This document shows, piece after piece, positions 27,024 through 34,830 of a DNA stretch of 64,000 nucleotides; the first letter of the stretch is position 1; each line of letters starts with the position of its first letter. The stretch covers positions 2,303,001 to 2,367,000 of the forward strand of contig NZ_CP115160.1 in NCBI RefSeq assembly GCF_027594545.1, read 5' to 3'. Origin of the DNA: Algoriphagus sp. TR-M9. GTDB lineage: Bacteria; Bacteroidota; Bacteroidia; Cytophagales; Cyclobacteriaceae. The notes beneath the pieces were generated by a model. The model saw only the letters and a program-made list of their open reading frames with translations. It made no database searches and had not been told where the DNA came from. The translations under genes and the position numbers were made by a program.

Positions 27024-27983
27024 CTACTCTTCCCCAAAAATCTCCTTCACTACCCAGCCTTTTCCCCAATCTTCTTTTTCCTGTTCTGTCCATAATTCCG
27101 GGAAAAATATCACCTTCTGAAAACGAGGAGGCAGATACTTCTGCCAATTGGTCCCTCCAGTGGCCGCTATATCCACCGGGTCGCGCTGTAGAAAACGAAC
27201 CGCAGATTTATAGTGAGCCAAAGGCCAAAATACATTGGCTTTGAGATCAAACTTTTTCATTTCCTCGGTAAGTTCACGGGAAGGATTGCCAATATCCATA
27301 TAGCGATGCCAAAGATTTTTTCTCCGATAAGTATCGATCAGATCCATCAGCTTCTTGCTGTATTTGGCTTCAAAGTTTTTCAGCGTCAGTGTCTTTTCTC
27401 CAGTGGCCAATTCTATGGCTCCTTGTTGCCAATAGAGATTTTCAAAAATTTCATCAGTGGGAATATGAAAATCAGGGTCAGCTCTTTTGTCCAGTGCTAC
27501 CAGGTTGAAAGCATCCGTAGCCATCAGTTCTATCTCTCTATATTGCGCACTTTGGAAGCCACTGGAGGGCAGCAAAGACATCCTGAATTTCAAAAACTGC
27601 TCCTGCTCCATTCCCTTCCACATCATAGCAAAGGAGCTGATCAGATGATCAAAATACATATTGATCCTTTCCAGCTTCACCATCAAATAACCCTCTTTAA
27701 TATCTTGTTTATCAGCTATTTGTTCCATTTCAGATATAATCAACTTAAAATAGAGCTCAGTGATCTGATGGTAAATGATAAAGATTTTTTCATCCGGAAA
27801 TGAAGTCTTGGGCTGCTGAAGTGAGAGCAAAACATCCAAATTGATATAATCCCAATACGTCAGGTAATCTGCATAATGCAGCCCCTCCAGGTAGGAAAGC
27901 ATGTCTTGTCCGGAAGCTTTAAACTTCTTCTGCAGTTGGTCTATTTTGTCTAGGATTTTGGGATCAAATTGAGAGGAGTCCAT
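27024..27983 (-). CDS. kynA: Tryptophan 2,3-dioxygenase
   Basis: The 319-residue protein matches heme-dependent tryptophan 2,3-dioxygenase. The conserved N-terminal block YWDYINLDVLLSLQ and the helix FIIYHQITELYFKLI, which carries the distal heme-pocket histidine, are both present. The enzyme opens the indole ring of tryptophan to give N-formylkynurenine, the first step of the kynurenine pathway. It is divergent from the glutaryl-CoA dehydrogenase gene, which acts late in the same catabolic route, so co-regulation is plausible. A TATTTTTG box at 28093-28100 on the minus strand could be its -7 element but lacks a well-spaced TTG. Confidence 0.92.
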   Translation of the reverse strand: MDSSQFDPKILDKIDQLQKKFKASGQDMLSYLEGLHYADYLTYWDYINLDVLLSLQQPKTSFPDEKIFIIYHQITELYFKLIISEMEQIADKQDIKEGYLMVKLERINMYFDHLISSFAMMWKGMEQEQFLKFRMSLLPSSGFQSAQYREIELMATDAFNLVALDKRADPDFHIPTDEIFENLYWQQGAIELATGEKTLTLKNFEAKYSKKLMDLIDTYRRKNLWHRYMDIGNPSRELTEEMKKFDLKANVFWPLAHYKSAVRFLQRDPVDIAATGGTNWQKYLPPRFQKVIFFPELWTEQEKEDWGKGWVVKEIFGEE

Positions 27984-28020
27984 TGGGAAATATTAGTGCA
28001 ACTTGTAGTTTTATCACAGG

Positions 28021-28041
28021 CTATCTATTTACTTTAGATAG
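28021..28041. promoter_or_regulatory. Inverted repeat in the divergent kynA/gcdH region
   Basis: CTATCTA and TAGATAG form a perfect 7-bp inverted repeat around a 7-base spacer, in the 119-bp gap between two divergent tryptophan-catabolism genes. Size and position suit a dimeric repressor site. No T-run follows, so a terminator is unlikely. Confidence 0.35.
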
Positions 28042-28102
28042 GGCGGGGCTATTGAACAGCCCGACAAAAATCACAGATTGAATCGTATAAACCAAAAATA
28101 GC

Positions 28103-29308
28103 ATGGAGTCAATTTCAAGTAAGCAGTCCAGAAAGCCAGATCTTTTTGAGGGTGTGGACTTTCTGGAGATCGATGATCTACTGAGTGAAGAGCACAAACT
28201 CATCCGGGGTGCTATCCGTGATTTTGTGAAAAAGGAGATCTCACCCTTCATCGAAGATTGGGCTCAGCGAGCTTACTTTCCTTCAGAAATCGTCAAGAAA
28301 TTCGGAGAAGTCGGGGCTTTTGGCCCGCAGATTCCTACCGAATATGGTGGCGGGGGATTGGATTATATTTCCTATGGACTGATCATGCAGGAGATCGAGC
28401 GGGGCGATTCGGGCATGCGCTCTACAGCCTCCGTCCAGGGATCATTGGTGATGTACCCCATCTATAAATTTGGTTCTGAGGAGCAGCGCAAAAAGTATTT
28501 GCCCAAGTTGGGTTCAGGAGAAATGCTCGGATGCTTTGGCCTGACTGAGCCAGATCATGGATCTAACCCTAGCGGCATGACCACCCACTTCAAGGATATG
28601 GGCGATCACTACCTGTTAAATGGAGCCAAAATGTGGATTTCAAACGCCCCTGAAGCGGATATTGCCGTAGTCTGGGCAAAAAATGAAGCAGGTAGAATCC
28701 ACGGACTGATCGTGGAGCGCGGCATGGAAGGCTTTTCCACTCCGGAGACACACGGCAAATGGTCACTACGGGCTTCATGCACAGGAGAACTGGTATTTCA
28801 GGATGTGAAAGTTCCCAAAGAAAACCTATTGCCAGGCAAGTCCGGCTTGGGGGCTCCGCTGATGTGCCTGGATTCGGCGCGATTTGGGATTGCCTGGGGC
28901 AGTATAGGCGCAGCCATGGACTGTTATGAGTCCTCCAGAAGGTATGCTTCTGAACGTATTCAGTTTGATAAACCCATTGCAAGTTTTCAGTTGGTTCAGA
29001 AGAAACTTTCAGAGATGCTCACCGAAATCACCAAAGCCCAGCTACTAGCTTGGAAAGTGGGTAAAATGATGAATGAAGGAAAGGCCAAAACTGTGCACAT
29101 TTCCATGGCCAAGCGAAACAATGTGGAAATGGCCCTGAATATTGCGCGGGAAGCCCGACAGATTCATGGCGGAATGGGCATCACTGGAGAATATCCGCTG
29201 ATGCGCCATATGATGAACCTGGAATCTGTGATCACCTATGAAGGTACCCATGATATTCACTTATTGATTTTGGGAAATGAAATCACGGGGATACCGGCTT
29301 TTGGGTGA
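28103..29308 (+). CDS. gcdH: Glutaryl-CoA dehydrogenase (acyl-CoA dehydrogenase family)
   Basis: The 401-residue flavoenzyme has acyl-CoA dehydrogenase signatures: GCFGLTEPDHGSNPSGM in the FAD-binding middle domain and QIHGGMGITGEYP near the end. The catalytic base is E380 in YEGTHDIHLLILG, a form typical of glutaryl-CoA dehydrogenase rather than short-chain enzymes. It oxidises and decarboxylates glutaryl-CoA to crotonyl-CoA in lysine and tryptophan breakdown. The divergent neighbour encodes tryptophan dioxygenase, which supports the assignment. Confidence 0.87.
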   Translation: MESISSKQSRKPDLFEGVDFLEIDDLLSEEHKLIRGAIRDFVKKEISPFIEDWAQRAYFPSEIVKKFGEVGAFGPQIPTEYGGGGLDYISYGLIMQEIERGDSGMRSTASVQGSLVMYPIYKFGSEEQRKKYLPKLGSGEMLGCFGLTEPDHGSNPSGMTTHFKDMGDHYLLNGAKMWISNAPEADIAVVWAKNEAGRIHGLIVERGMEGFSTPETHGKWSLRASCTGELVFQDVKVPKENLLPGKSGLGAPLMCLDSARFGIAWGSIGAAMDCYESSRRYASERIQFDKPIASFQLVQKKLSEMLTEITKAQLLAWKVGKMMNEGKAKTVHISMAKRNNVEMALNIAREARQIHGGMGITGEYPLMRHMMNLESVITYEGTHDIHLLILGNEITGIPAFG

Positions 29309-29404
29309 GCCAAAATGTTTTCAGGATATTTAACTAAATTTAGTGGGATAAAATAAATGAGAAATATCTCCAAGTACCTGTGGATATCAACCCGATTTGG
29401 GGAA

Positions 29405-29424
29405 ATATCCCCAATTGGGGATAT
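29405..29424. promoter_or_regulatory. Perfect 20-bp palindrome upstream of lipoprotein gene
   Basis: ATATCCCCAATTGGGGATAT reads identically on both strands and lies 29 bp before the lipoprotein start codon. A further GGGGAAATATCCCC element overlaps it. It could be an operator, a folded end of an inserted cassette, or a processing site; nothing in the sequence decides between these. Confidence 0.4.
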
Positions 29425-29453
29425 ACAATCGTTATGCTGCATTCAAAAAAGAC

Positions 29454-30098
29454 ATGAAACAAATCCTATTCTACATATTTCTGATTGGTCTAATAAGTTG
29501 CTCGACCAACAGTCAAGACAAAAAGGTGGTTGACAAAAAACCTACAGAACAATCTCAAATTGAAACTAAAATCATAAGACAGACAAAAAATTATCGCGAA
29601 ATCGTAATCTCTGAGAATTGGCTTGACACATTTTCAATTCCTTTCCCTGAAAAGAATATGTTGATGCTTTTGAGAAACTATTACGAGCCTTATTGGGTAG
29701 AAGCGAATATTGGTCAACAAGACGGGCCTGATTTTACTTATATCGACATTTTGAAGGACGATGATAATCCTATTGCTTATTTGAATTTTGACCCTGACAA
29801 TAAATTCAAACTTGACGAAATCAGAATAGTAAGTTCAAGTGCAATTGACCAATACGGAGTCCGAGTGGGAGACACATATCAAGAAGTCAAGAAAAAGCGA
29901 AACAACGATTTTAAAAATTCAACAAATTACCACCAACACACATACTTGTACACTGACAGTTCAAACATTTATTACGAATTGACAGGTGACTTTACAATGA
30001 CCGAAGAAATGTTGGAAAATCTTGATGAACTTGAATTGACTGAAGAGCAACTTCAAAAATGTAAGGTAGAATATATAATTTGGAGAAAAAGAAAATAA
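29454..30098 (+). CDS. Hypothetical lipoprotein
   Basis: The 214-residue product starts with a lipoprotein signal (LIGLISC, Cys at about 16), followed by a Lys/Gln-rich linker and a mixed alpha/beta domain ending in a basic tail (WRKRK). ATG 29454 is preferred because the longer frame from 29397 would bury the lipobox and read through the palindrome. I do not recognise a family. The gene is more AT-rich than its neighbours and prefers GAC for aspartate, so it looks acquired. The group II intron remnant begins 13 bp after its stop. Confidence 0.7.
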   Translation: MKQILFYIFLIGLISCSTNSQDKKVVDKKPTEQSQIETKIIRQTKNYREIVISENWLDTFSIPFPEKNMLMLLRNYYEPYWVEANIGQQDGPDFTYIDILKDDDNPIAYLNFDPDNKFKLDEIRIVSSSAIDQYGVRVGDTYQEVKKKRNNDFKNSTNYHQHTYLYTDSSNIYYELTGDFTMTEEMLENLDELELTEEQLQKCKVEYIIWRKRK

Positions 30099-30152
30099 AA
30101 AACGCAGCACAGTCGAGTAGGTAAAGGGAAATCCCACCCCTAAACCTCTCAC

Positions 30153-30188
30153 AGAACCGTACGTGAACCTCTCGATTCATACGGCTCT
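30153..30188 (-). ncRNA. Group II intron domain V
   Basis: The minus strand folds as AGAGCCGTA pairing with TACGGTTCT (two G-U pairs), a two-base bulge side, then stem AATC/GGTT closed by a GAGA (GNRA) tetraloop. The AGC catalytic triad is present in the lower stem. Length and fold match the canonical 34-nt domain V. Confidence 0.88.
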
Positions 30189-30217
30189 TATTATGCAGTC
30201 GGTTATAGTCTGTTATG

Positions 30218-30540
30218 CTAGACTAATTTGTACCCCAGTTCCCAGTGATAGAACAGGTTTGGTTTACCCATCCTCGGATCTTTGGATTCAGCATTGTAGC
30301 CAAATCCTGAATACCTCGTTGGGTTTTATTGTGGAAATTTAGCTTTCGGAGTTCCCCATTGATACGCACTTTGGACTTTCGGCTCATCTTACAGTCGAAT
30401 TACAGACAACTACCCCCGTTTCTTAATCTGTTTCTCATGGGCTGAAAACTAAAGCCCAGAAAGTCAAACTGTACAGGGTGATCATTCAGATTTCTGCCTT
30501 CCTTTTTACAGTAGACAATTTTCGTCTTAATGAGGTATAA
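30218..30540 (-). pseudogene. Remnant of group II intron reverse transcriptase/maturase
   Basis: Three frames keep family-specific pieces in order. TKIVYCKKEGR to FDFLGFSFQPM is the end of the reverse transcriptase domain and ends in a stop. A second piece carries IQDLATMLNPKIRGWVN from the maturase domain. LFYHWELGYKLV matches the C-terminal end. About 40-50 codons normally lying between the last two pieces are missing, and frames change between pieces, so no functional protein can be made. Confidence 0.85.
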
Positions 30541-30574
30541 TCAAGCAAACTAACTTATGGTTTGCTAGTCTATA

Positions 30575-33500
30575 CTACTCCTTCACCAACTTCCCTACAA
30601 ATACCCGACTATCCAGCCCCTCCGCCATTACCACATAGGTTCCCGCAGCTAATCGGGAAATGCCCAACCTGACTGAACCGGAACTTTGAAGCATCACCTC
30701 TACACTGGAGCTTACTTCTTTGCCGGAGGAGTTATAAATCTTCATGGAGTTTTCAGCAAATTCCAGATCGCCAAAAGCTTGGATCTCCACTTCCGATGAT
30801 GCTGGATTAGGATAGATGTTCAATTCTTCAGTAAGCAAAATACCTGGGTTTAAAATGCCGGAAATAGTCATAGTCACCGCATCGAGTTTGGCGGGACAAC
30901 CGGCCTCACTGCTTAACTCCACCGTGTATTCCCCCGTCTGATTTACAGTGAGTGTTCTTTGGATAGCTCCCTCTAACTTCTCCCCATTTCTAAACCATTG
31001 GTAAGTATAATTTCCTTCAGGAGCTTTCAGGATAGCTCCATCTATCACGATCTCCCCACTTGGTTTTGCTTCGGTTTTCACTTCAAATTTGCTCGTTTCT
31101 ACCAAGCATCCTCCTGCTACTCGAACTATTGCATGATAGCTTCCGCCCTCTTCTATTTCGAGTGTTTTGCCATCTGCCCCAGAAACTTCTACACCATTTC
31201 TCCTCCACCTAAGCACTTCAAATTCAGCCTCGGATGTCAAAGTCAGCAGTTTATTATCTCCAGCGCAAATAGATGTTGGGCCAGAAAGTGTAACCGCCGC
31301 CGTTTCACTAGCTACTACTATAAAATCAGCTGTTTCAACTAGGCATCCGCTTGCTGTTCTCACTAAAGCCTGATAGGTTCCCCCGCTTTCTATTTCTAGG
31401 GTTTTTCCGCTGGCTCCGCTTATGTCAGTTCCATTCCTTCTCCATTTGACCAGCTCAAAGCCTGATTCAGACTTTAGGGTCAAGGTTTGTTTGGTGCCAA
31501 CACAGATAGTCTGAGATCCAGTGATTGTTACAGCTTTACTGCTTGCGGATTCGACTACAAAATCAGCTGTTTCAACTAGGCAACCGCTTGCTGTTCTCAC
31601 TAAAGCCTGATAGGTTCCCCCGCTTTCTATTTCTAGGGTTTTTCCGCTGGCTCCGCTTATGTCAGTGCCATTCCTTCTCCATTTGACCAGCTCAAAGCCT
31701 GATTCAGACTTTAGGGTCAAGGTTTGTTTGGTGCCAATGCAGATAGTCTGCGATCCAGTGATTGTTACAGCTTTACCAGTTGCTGATTCTACTATAAAAT
31801 CAGCTGTTTCAACTAGGCAACCGCCTTCTGTTCTCACTAAAGCCTGATAGGTTCCCCCGCTTTCTATTTCTAGAGTTTTTCCGCTGGCTCCGCTTATGTC
31901 AGTGCCATTCCTTCTCCATTTGACCAGCTCAAAGCCTGATTCAGACTTTAGGGTCAAGGTTTGTTTGGTGCCAATGCAGATAGTCTGCGATCCAGTGATT
32001 GTTACAGCTTTAATGCTTGCGGATTCTACTATAAAATCACCTGTTTCAACTAGGCATCCGCTTGCTGTTTTCACTAGAGCCTGATAAGTCCCCCCGCTTT
32101 CTATTTCTAGGGTTTTTCCGCTGGCTCCGCTTATGTCAGTTCCATTCCTTCTCCATTTGACCAGCTCAAAGCCTGACTCAGACTTTAGGGTCAAGGTTTG
32201 TTTGGTGCCAATACAGATAGTCTGAGATCCAGTGATTGTTACAGCTTTACTGCTTGCGGATTCGACTACAAAATCAGCTGTTTCAACTAGACAACCACCT
32301 TCTGTTCTCACTAGAGCCTGATAGGTTCCCCCGCTTTCTATTTCTAGAGTTTTTCCGCTGACTCCGCTTATGTCAGTGCCATTCCTTCTCCATTTGACCA
32401 ACTCAAAGCCTGACTCAGACTTTAGGGTCAGGGTTTGTTTGGTGCCAACACAGATAGATTCAGACCCGGTAATTTGCACAGGTTGAGAGGTAAAACCCTT
32501 CACCAGGAGTACAGCGGTTTCTTCTGTTACATTCCCCTTATAGTCAACTGCCCTCAATTCCACCTCGACCTCTTTCCCTACATCCTCACAGGTCACTTTT
32601 GTTTTGTTTAAGGAAACTTCCTTCACTCCGCAATTGTCACGGATTGATTGAATAAAATCCTCCGGTTTCAATTGCTTTTGCCCTAGTGTCAAATCAAAAT
32701 CAACTGTCAGGTTCTTGGTAACAAGCACCGGCGCAATTTTATCCTGAATGACCACCTCAATTTTCTCCTCCCAGGCGTTCCCTTTATCATCTTTGATATT
32801 CACACTTACTTCTTGCTTATCCAGGTTTTCACAAGTAAACTCAGACTTACTCAAAGTCACGGTATAAATGGAACTAATCGGCCAATTCATGAAAACCTGT
32901 GCAGGAGTTAGGTTCACTTTGCCTTCATTTGAAAGCGCCAGCTCTACCCTTTCTTTTACTTGCGGTCTTTCCTGAATAGTCCTCAACGGAATTTTCAGGC
33001 TCACCACATCGTTATAAACCCTTCGCTCAACTTTTGTCAAGTTGTAATTTTCATCCATCACGGGGAACGCATAAACAGGCAAAAAATCAATCAATGCATA
33101 CACTTGCTCGCCTTCTACGATTTTGGTTAGGTTTACTTCCAAATGCCCATAATGCTTGCCTCCATCGGTCAGTACAGGGTTTGCCCCAGAAGTATTCCAG
33201 ATTTCAGGCTCACTTTGATCTGCAGTCCACTGCCGGTAGGGATTGTAATTCAGCGTATTCAAAGGATTGCCCAGCCAGTCTCGCTTCTCTCCCCGCATAC
33301 CATCCCCGGCCACACCCACGTCGTAATACAAGATGCCTTTACCATCCCCATCTTCATCCACAAAACTTCGCTCAAATAACTCATCGTGACCGGATAGCAC
33401 AGCGATCACCCCATGCTCTTCCAGCAGCGGATTAAGAATGCGCATCGGAGTCCCTACTTGTCCCACTGACAGCTCATGATTTAATGGAACCCCATGCTCT

Positions 33501-34738
33501 CCAGAGGAATAGGCAGCATGGTGATACTGAACAAAAATCAATTGCCCTTCCTCACGTGCATCTTTAAGGTTTTCCTCCAGCCATTTATATTGATCACTTC
33601 CTGGCCCAAAACCGCTCAGGTCTTTTCCTCCTGCCGCGCTATAGTGTGCTTGGGTATAATTTTCCTGGGTATCAGTCCCTATTGCTGTCAGCTCCTTCCC
33701 TTTCAGTTTTGGCTGTCCAGCAAAGTCCCCCGCATTCTGATCGGGAGTTCCATTACTGGAGTCCACTGTGAGTATGGTCACGGGACCATAATCCACGCGG
33801 TAATAACTTTGCCTGTGCTTTTGAAAAGGATCTTCAGTTGGGGTCTGAAAGTACTCGTGAAAGCGACTTCTGCCCAAAACCGGAAGGAAGGTCCCATTCT
33901 CGTTAGTTCCATAGCCCCCGTTGATTCCTCCATAGGACTCCCAGTTTCCCAAAGCCGGGATAATCGGATAGTTTGACAAGCCACTTCCAAGTGCTCCGGC
34001 ATTATGCCTGAAAAATTCATCCCAAGCAGGCTGATACCCTGCCCCCTGTACCAAATCTCCCGGCATAAGAATAAAATCAGGATCACGGGAATTGATGATT
34101 TTTAGGTTTTCGGCATAGCCTCGCTCCTCAGTAAGTAAATAATTGGGCAGTTCTATGCCTTGTTCAGTGGTGGTCCCAAATTTCTCCTTCCATAACTCAG
34201 GGATAGCAAAAGGTCGGAAAAGCGGCTTTCCCGGGTACCAGGTTCTATGAGTCACTCTTCCTTTGGGATCCGTTTCAGAATCTGCCAAAGCCATAAACCG
34301 GATCTTTTCCCAGGAACTTTTTGCCGGAGGCGCTGTGAATCTCCCTGAATAATCCACTCCTGCAAGTGTGACCGTATAACTGAGGATTTTTCCCGCTGGG
34401 ATTTCCCCTTGGAATCTGTAGCGAAAGGCCGCATCACTTATCAGCCAACTGCCCTGCGATAATCCCGCAATGCTTTCATTCTTTTCCTGGCTGGTATAAT
34501 AGATCTCAGCCACTTCCTCACCGACTATCTCCTGATTTAGAATAGAGCCGCCCTCCTCATTAAAGAGCTGGATGGAGCTGCTGCTCTGAGAAGTACTGAA
34601 CCAAGTAATCTGAATTTTCCCATTTCCATATACTTGCAAGTATGGAAATACCCGAAAGGGATTGACTTCTGCCGGTTTTGTGGAAGTGAAAACCATGCAA
34701 AGCAAAAAGCATATCTTAAACAGGAAAAGTCTTTTCAT
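30575..34738 (-). CDS. Type IX-secreted phosphoesterase with Ig-like repeats
   Basis: The 1387-residue protein has, in order: a signal peptide; an N-terminal beta domain resembling the purple acid phosphatase N-domain (about 25-135); a calcineurin-like phosphoesterase core (about 145-560) with MPGDLVQ, GNWE, QYHHAAYS and SGHDELFER; a linker of two beta domains (about 620-750); six Ig-like repeats of 79 residues plus one divergent short copy; and a type IX C-terminal sorting domain starting LNIYPNPASSEVEIQ. GNWE replaces the usual GNH/DE and GHDE replaces GHxH, so metal binding may be altered. It is probably exported across the outer membrane and anchored on the surface. The first five repeats are almost identical in DNA. 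Confidence 0.88.
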   Translation of the reverse strand: MKRLFLFKICFLLCMVFTSTKPAEVNPFRVFPYLQVYGNGKIQITWFSTSQSSSSIQLFNEEGGSILNQEIVGEEVAEIYYTSQEKNESIAGLSQGSWLISDAAFRYRFQGEIPAGKILSYTVTLAGVDYSGRFTAPPAKSSWEKIRFMALADSETDPKGRVTHRTWYPGKPLFRPFAIPELWKEKFGTTTEQGIELPNYLLTEERGYAENLKIINSRDPDFILMPGDLVQGAGYQPAWDEFFRHNAGALGSGLSNYPIIPALGNWESYGGINGGYGTNENGTFLPVLGRSRFHEYFQTPTEDPFQKHRQSYYRVDYGPVTILTVDSSNGTPDQNAGDFAGQPKLKGKELTAIGTDTQENYTQAHYSAAGGKDLSGFGPGSDQYKWLEENLKDAREEGQLIFVQYHHAAYSSGEHGVPLNHELSVGQVGTPMRILNPLLEEHGVIAVLSGHDELFERSFVDEDGDGKGILYYDVGVAGDGMRGEKRDWLGNPLNTLNYNPYRQWTADQSEPEIWNTSGANPVLTDGGKHYGHLEVNLTKIVEGEQVYALIDFLPVYAFPVMDENYNLTKVERRVYNDVVSLKIPLRTIQERPQVKERVELALSNEGKVNLTPAQVFMNWPISSIYTVTLSKSEFTCENLDKQEVSVNIKDDKGNAWEEKIEVVIQDKIAPVLVTKNLTVDFDLTLGQKQLKPEDFIQSIRDNCGVKEVSLNKTKVTCEDVGKEVEVELRAVDYKGNVTEETAVLLVKGFTSQPVQITGSESICVGTKQTLTLKSESGFELVKWRRNGTDISGVSGKTLEIESGGTYQALVRTEGGCLVETADFVVESASSKAVTITGSQTICIGTKQTLTLKSESGFELVKWRRNGTDISGASGKTLEIESGGTYQALVKTASGCLVETGDFIVESASIKAVTITGSQTICIGTKQTLTLKSESGFELVKWRRNGTDISGASGKTLEIESGGTYQALVRTEGGCLVETADFIVESATGKAVTITGSQTICIGTKQTLTLKSESGFELVKWRRNGTDISGASGKTLEIESGGTYQALVRTASGCLVETADFVVESASSKAVTITGSQTICVGTKQTLTLKSESGFELVKWRRNGTDISGASGKTLEIESGGTYQALVRTASGCLVETADFIVVASETAAVTLSGPTSICAGDNKLLTLTSEAEFEVLRWRRNGVEVSGADGKTLEIEEGGSYHAIVRVAGGCLVETSKFEVKTEAKPSGEIVIDGAILKAPEGNYTYQWFRNGEKLEGAIQRTLTVNQTGEYTVELSSEAGCPAKLDAVTMTISGILNPGILLTEELNIYPNPASSEVEIQAFGDLEFAENSMKIYNSSGKEVSSSVEVMLQSSGSVRLGISRLAAGTYVVMAEGLDSRVFVGKLVKE
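31295..32479 (-). repeat. Five tandem 237-bp near-identical repeats inside the phosphoesterase gene
   Basis: Unit starts fall exactly 237 bp apart, with a sixth diverged unit at 31058-31294. Each unit encodes 79 residues with ICxGTKQTLTL, WRRNGTDISG and GGTYQALV. Identity extends to synonymous positions, and variant codons (TEGG versus TASG; VVES versus IVES) are shuffled between units, which indicates recent homogenisation. Confidence 0.93.
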
Positions 34739-34830
34739 AAAAGTGGGTTGAAAGCACTCAATTTACTAGAAAACAGCTTAATATGCTGAATATCCCAATA
34801 ATCTACAGCAAAAGTTACCGAGTTCTCCTA

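Larger units (their letters stand above)
30112..30543 (-). mobile_element. Decayed group II intron (3' part)
   Basis: On the minus strand the segment carries pieces of an intron-encoded reverse transcriptase/maturase, then a complete intron domain V and a domain VI-like tail ending in CTACTCGAC at 30112, a typical bacterial group II 3' end. The 5' half, including domains I-IV and most of the reverse transcriptase, is missing. The coding part has stop codons and an internal deletion. The inner boundary near 30543 coincides with the hairpin AGCAAAC/GTTTGCT (30544-30566). It is immobile by itself but marks past insertion next to an apparently foreign lipoprotein gene. Confidence 0.85.

Noticed and set aside
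27213..27803. 196-codon plus-strand open frame antisense to kynA
   Set aside because: It lies wholly inside the well-supported tryptophan dioxygenase gene, and its product has no recognisable domain or signal.
28093..28100. Minus-strand TATTTTTG as a kynA promoter
   Set aside because: The nearest TTG is 15 bases upstream, outside the usual 17-23, and overlaps the gcdH start; kept only as a remark under kynA.
31659..32084. Pair of similar plus-strand frames 237 bp apart
   Set aside because: They are antisense images of the tandem protein repeats, not duplicated genes.
31295..32479. Possible CRISPR array
   Set aside because: The units are 237 bp, contiguous, without spacers and in frame with a protein.
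33494..33976. 160-codon frame antisense to the large phosphoesterase
   Set aside because: It overlaps the catalytic domain of a convincing gene and is explained by base composition.
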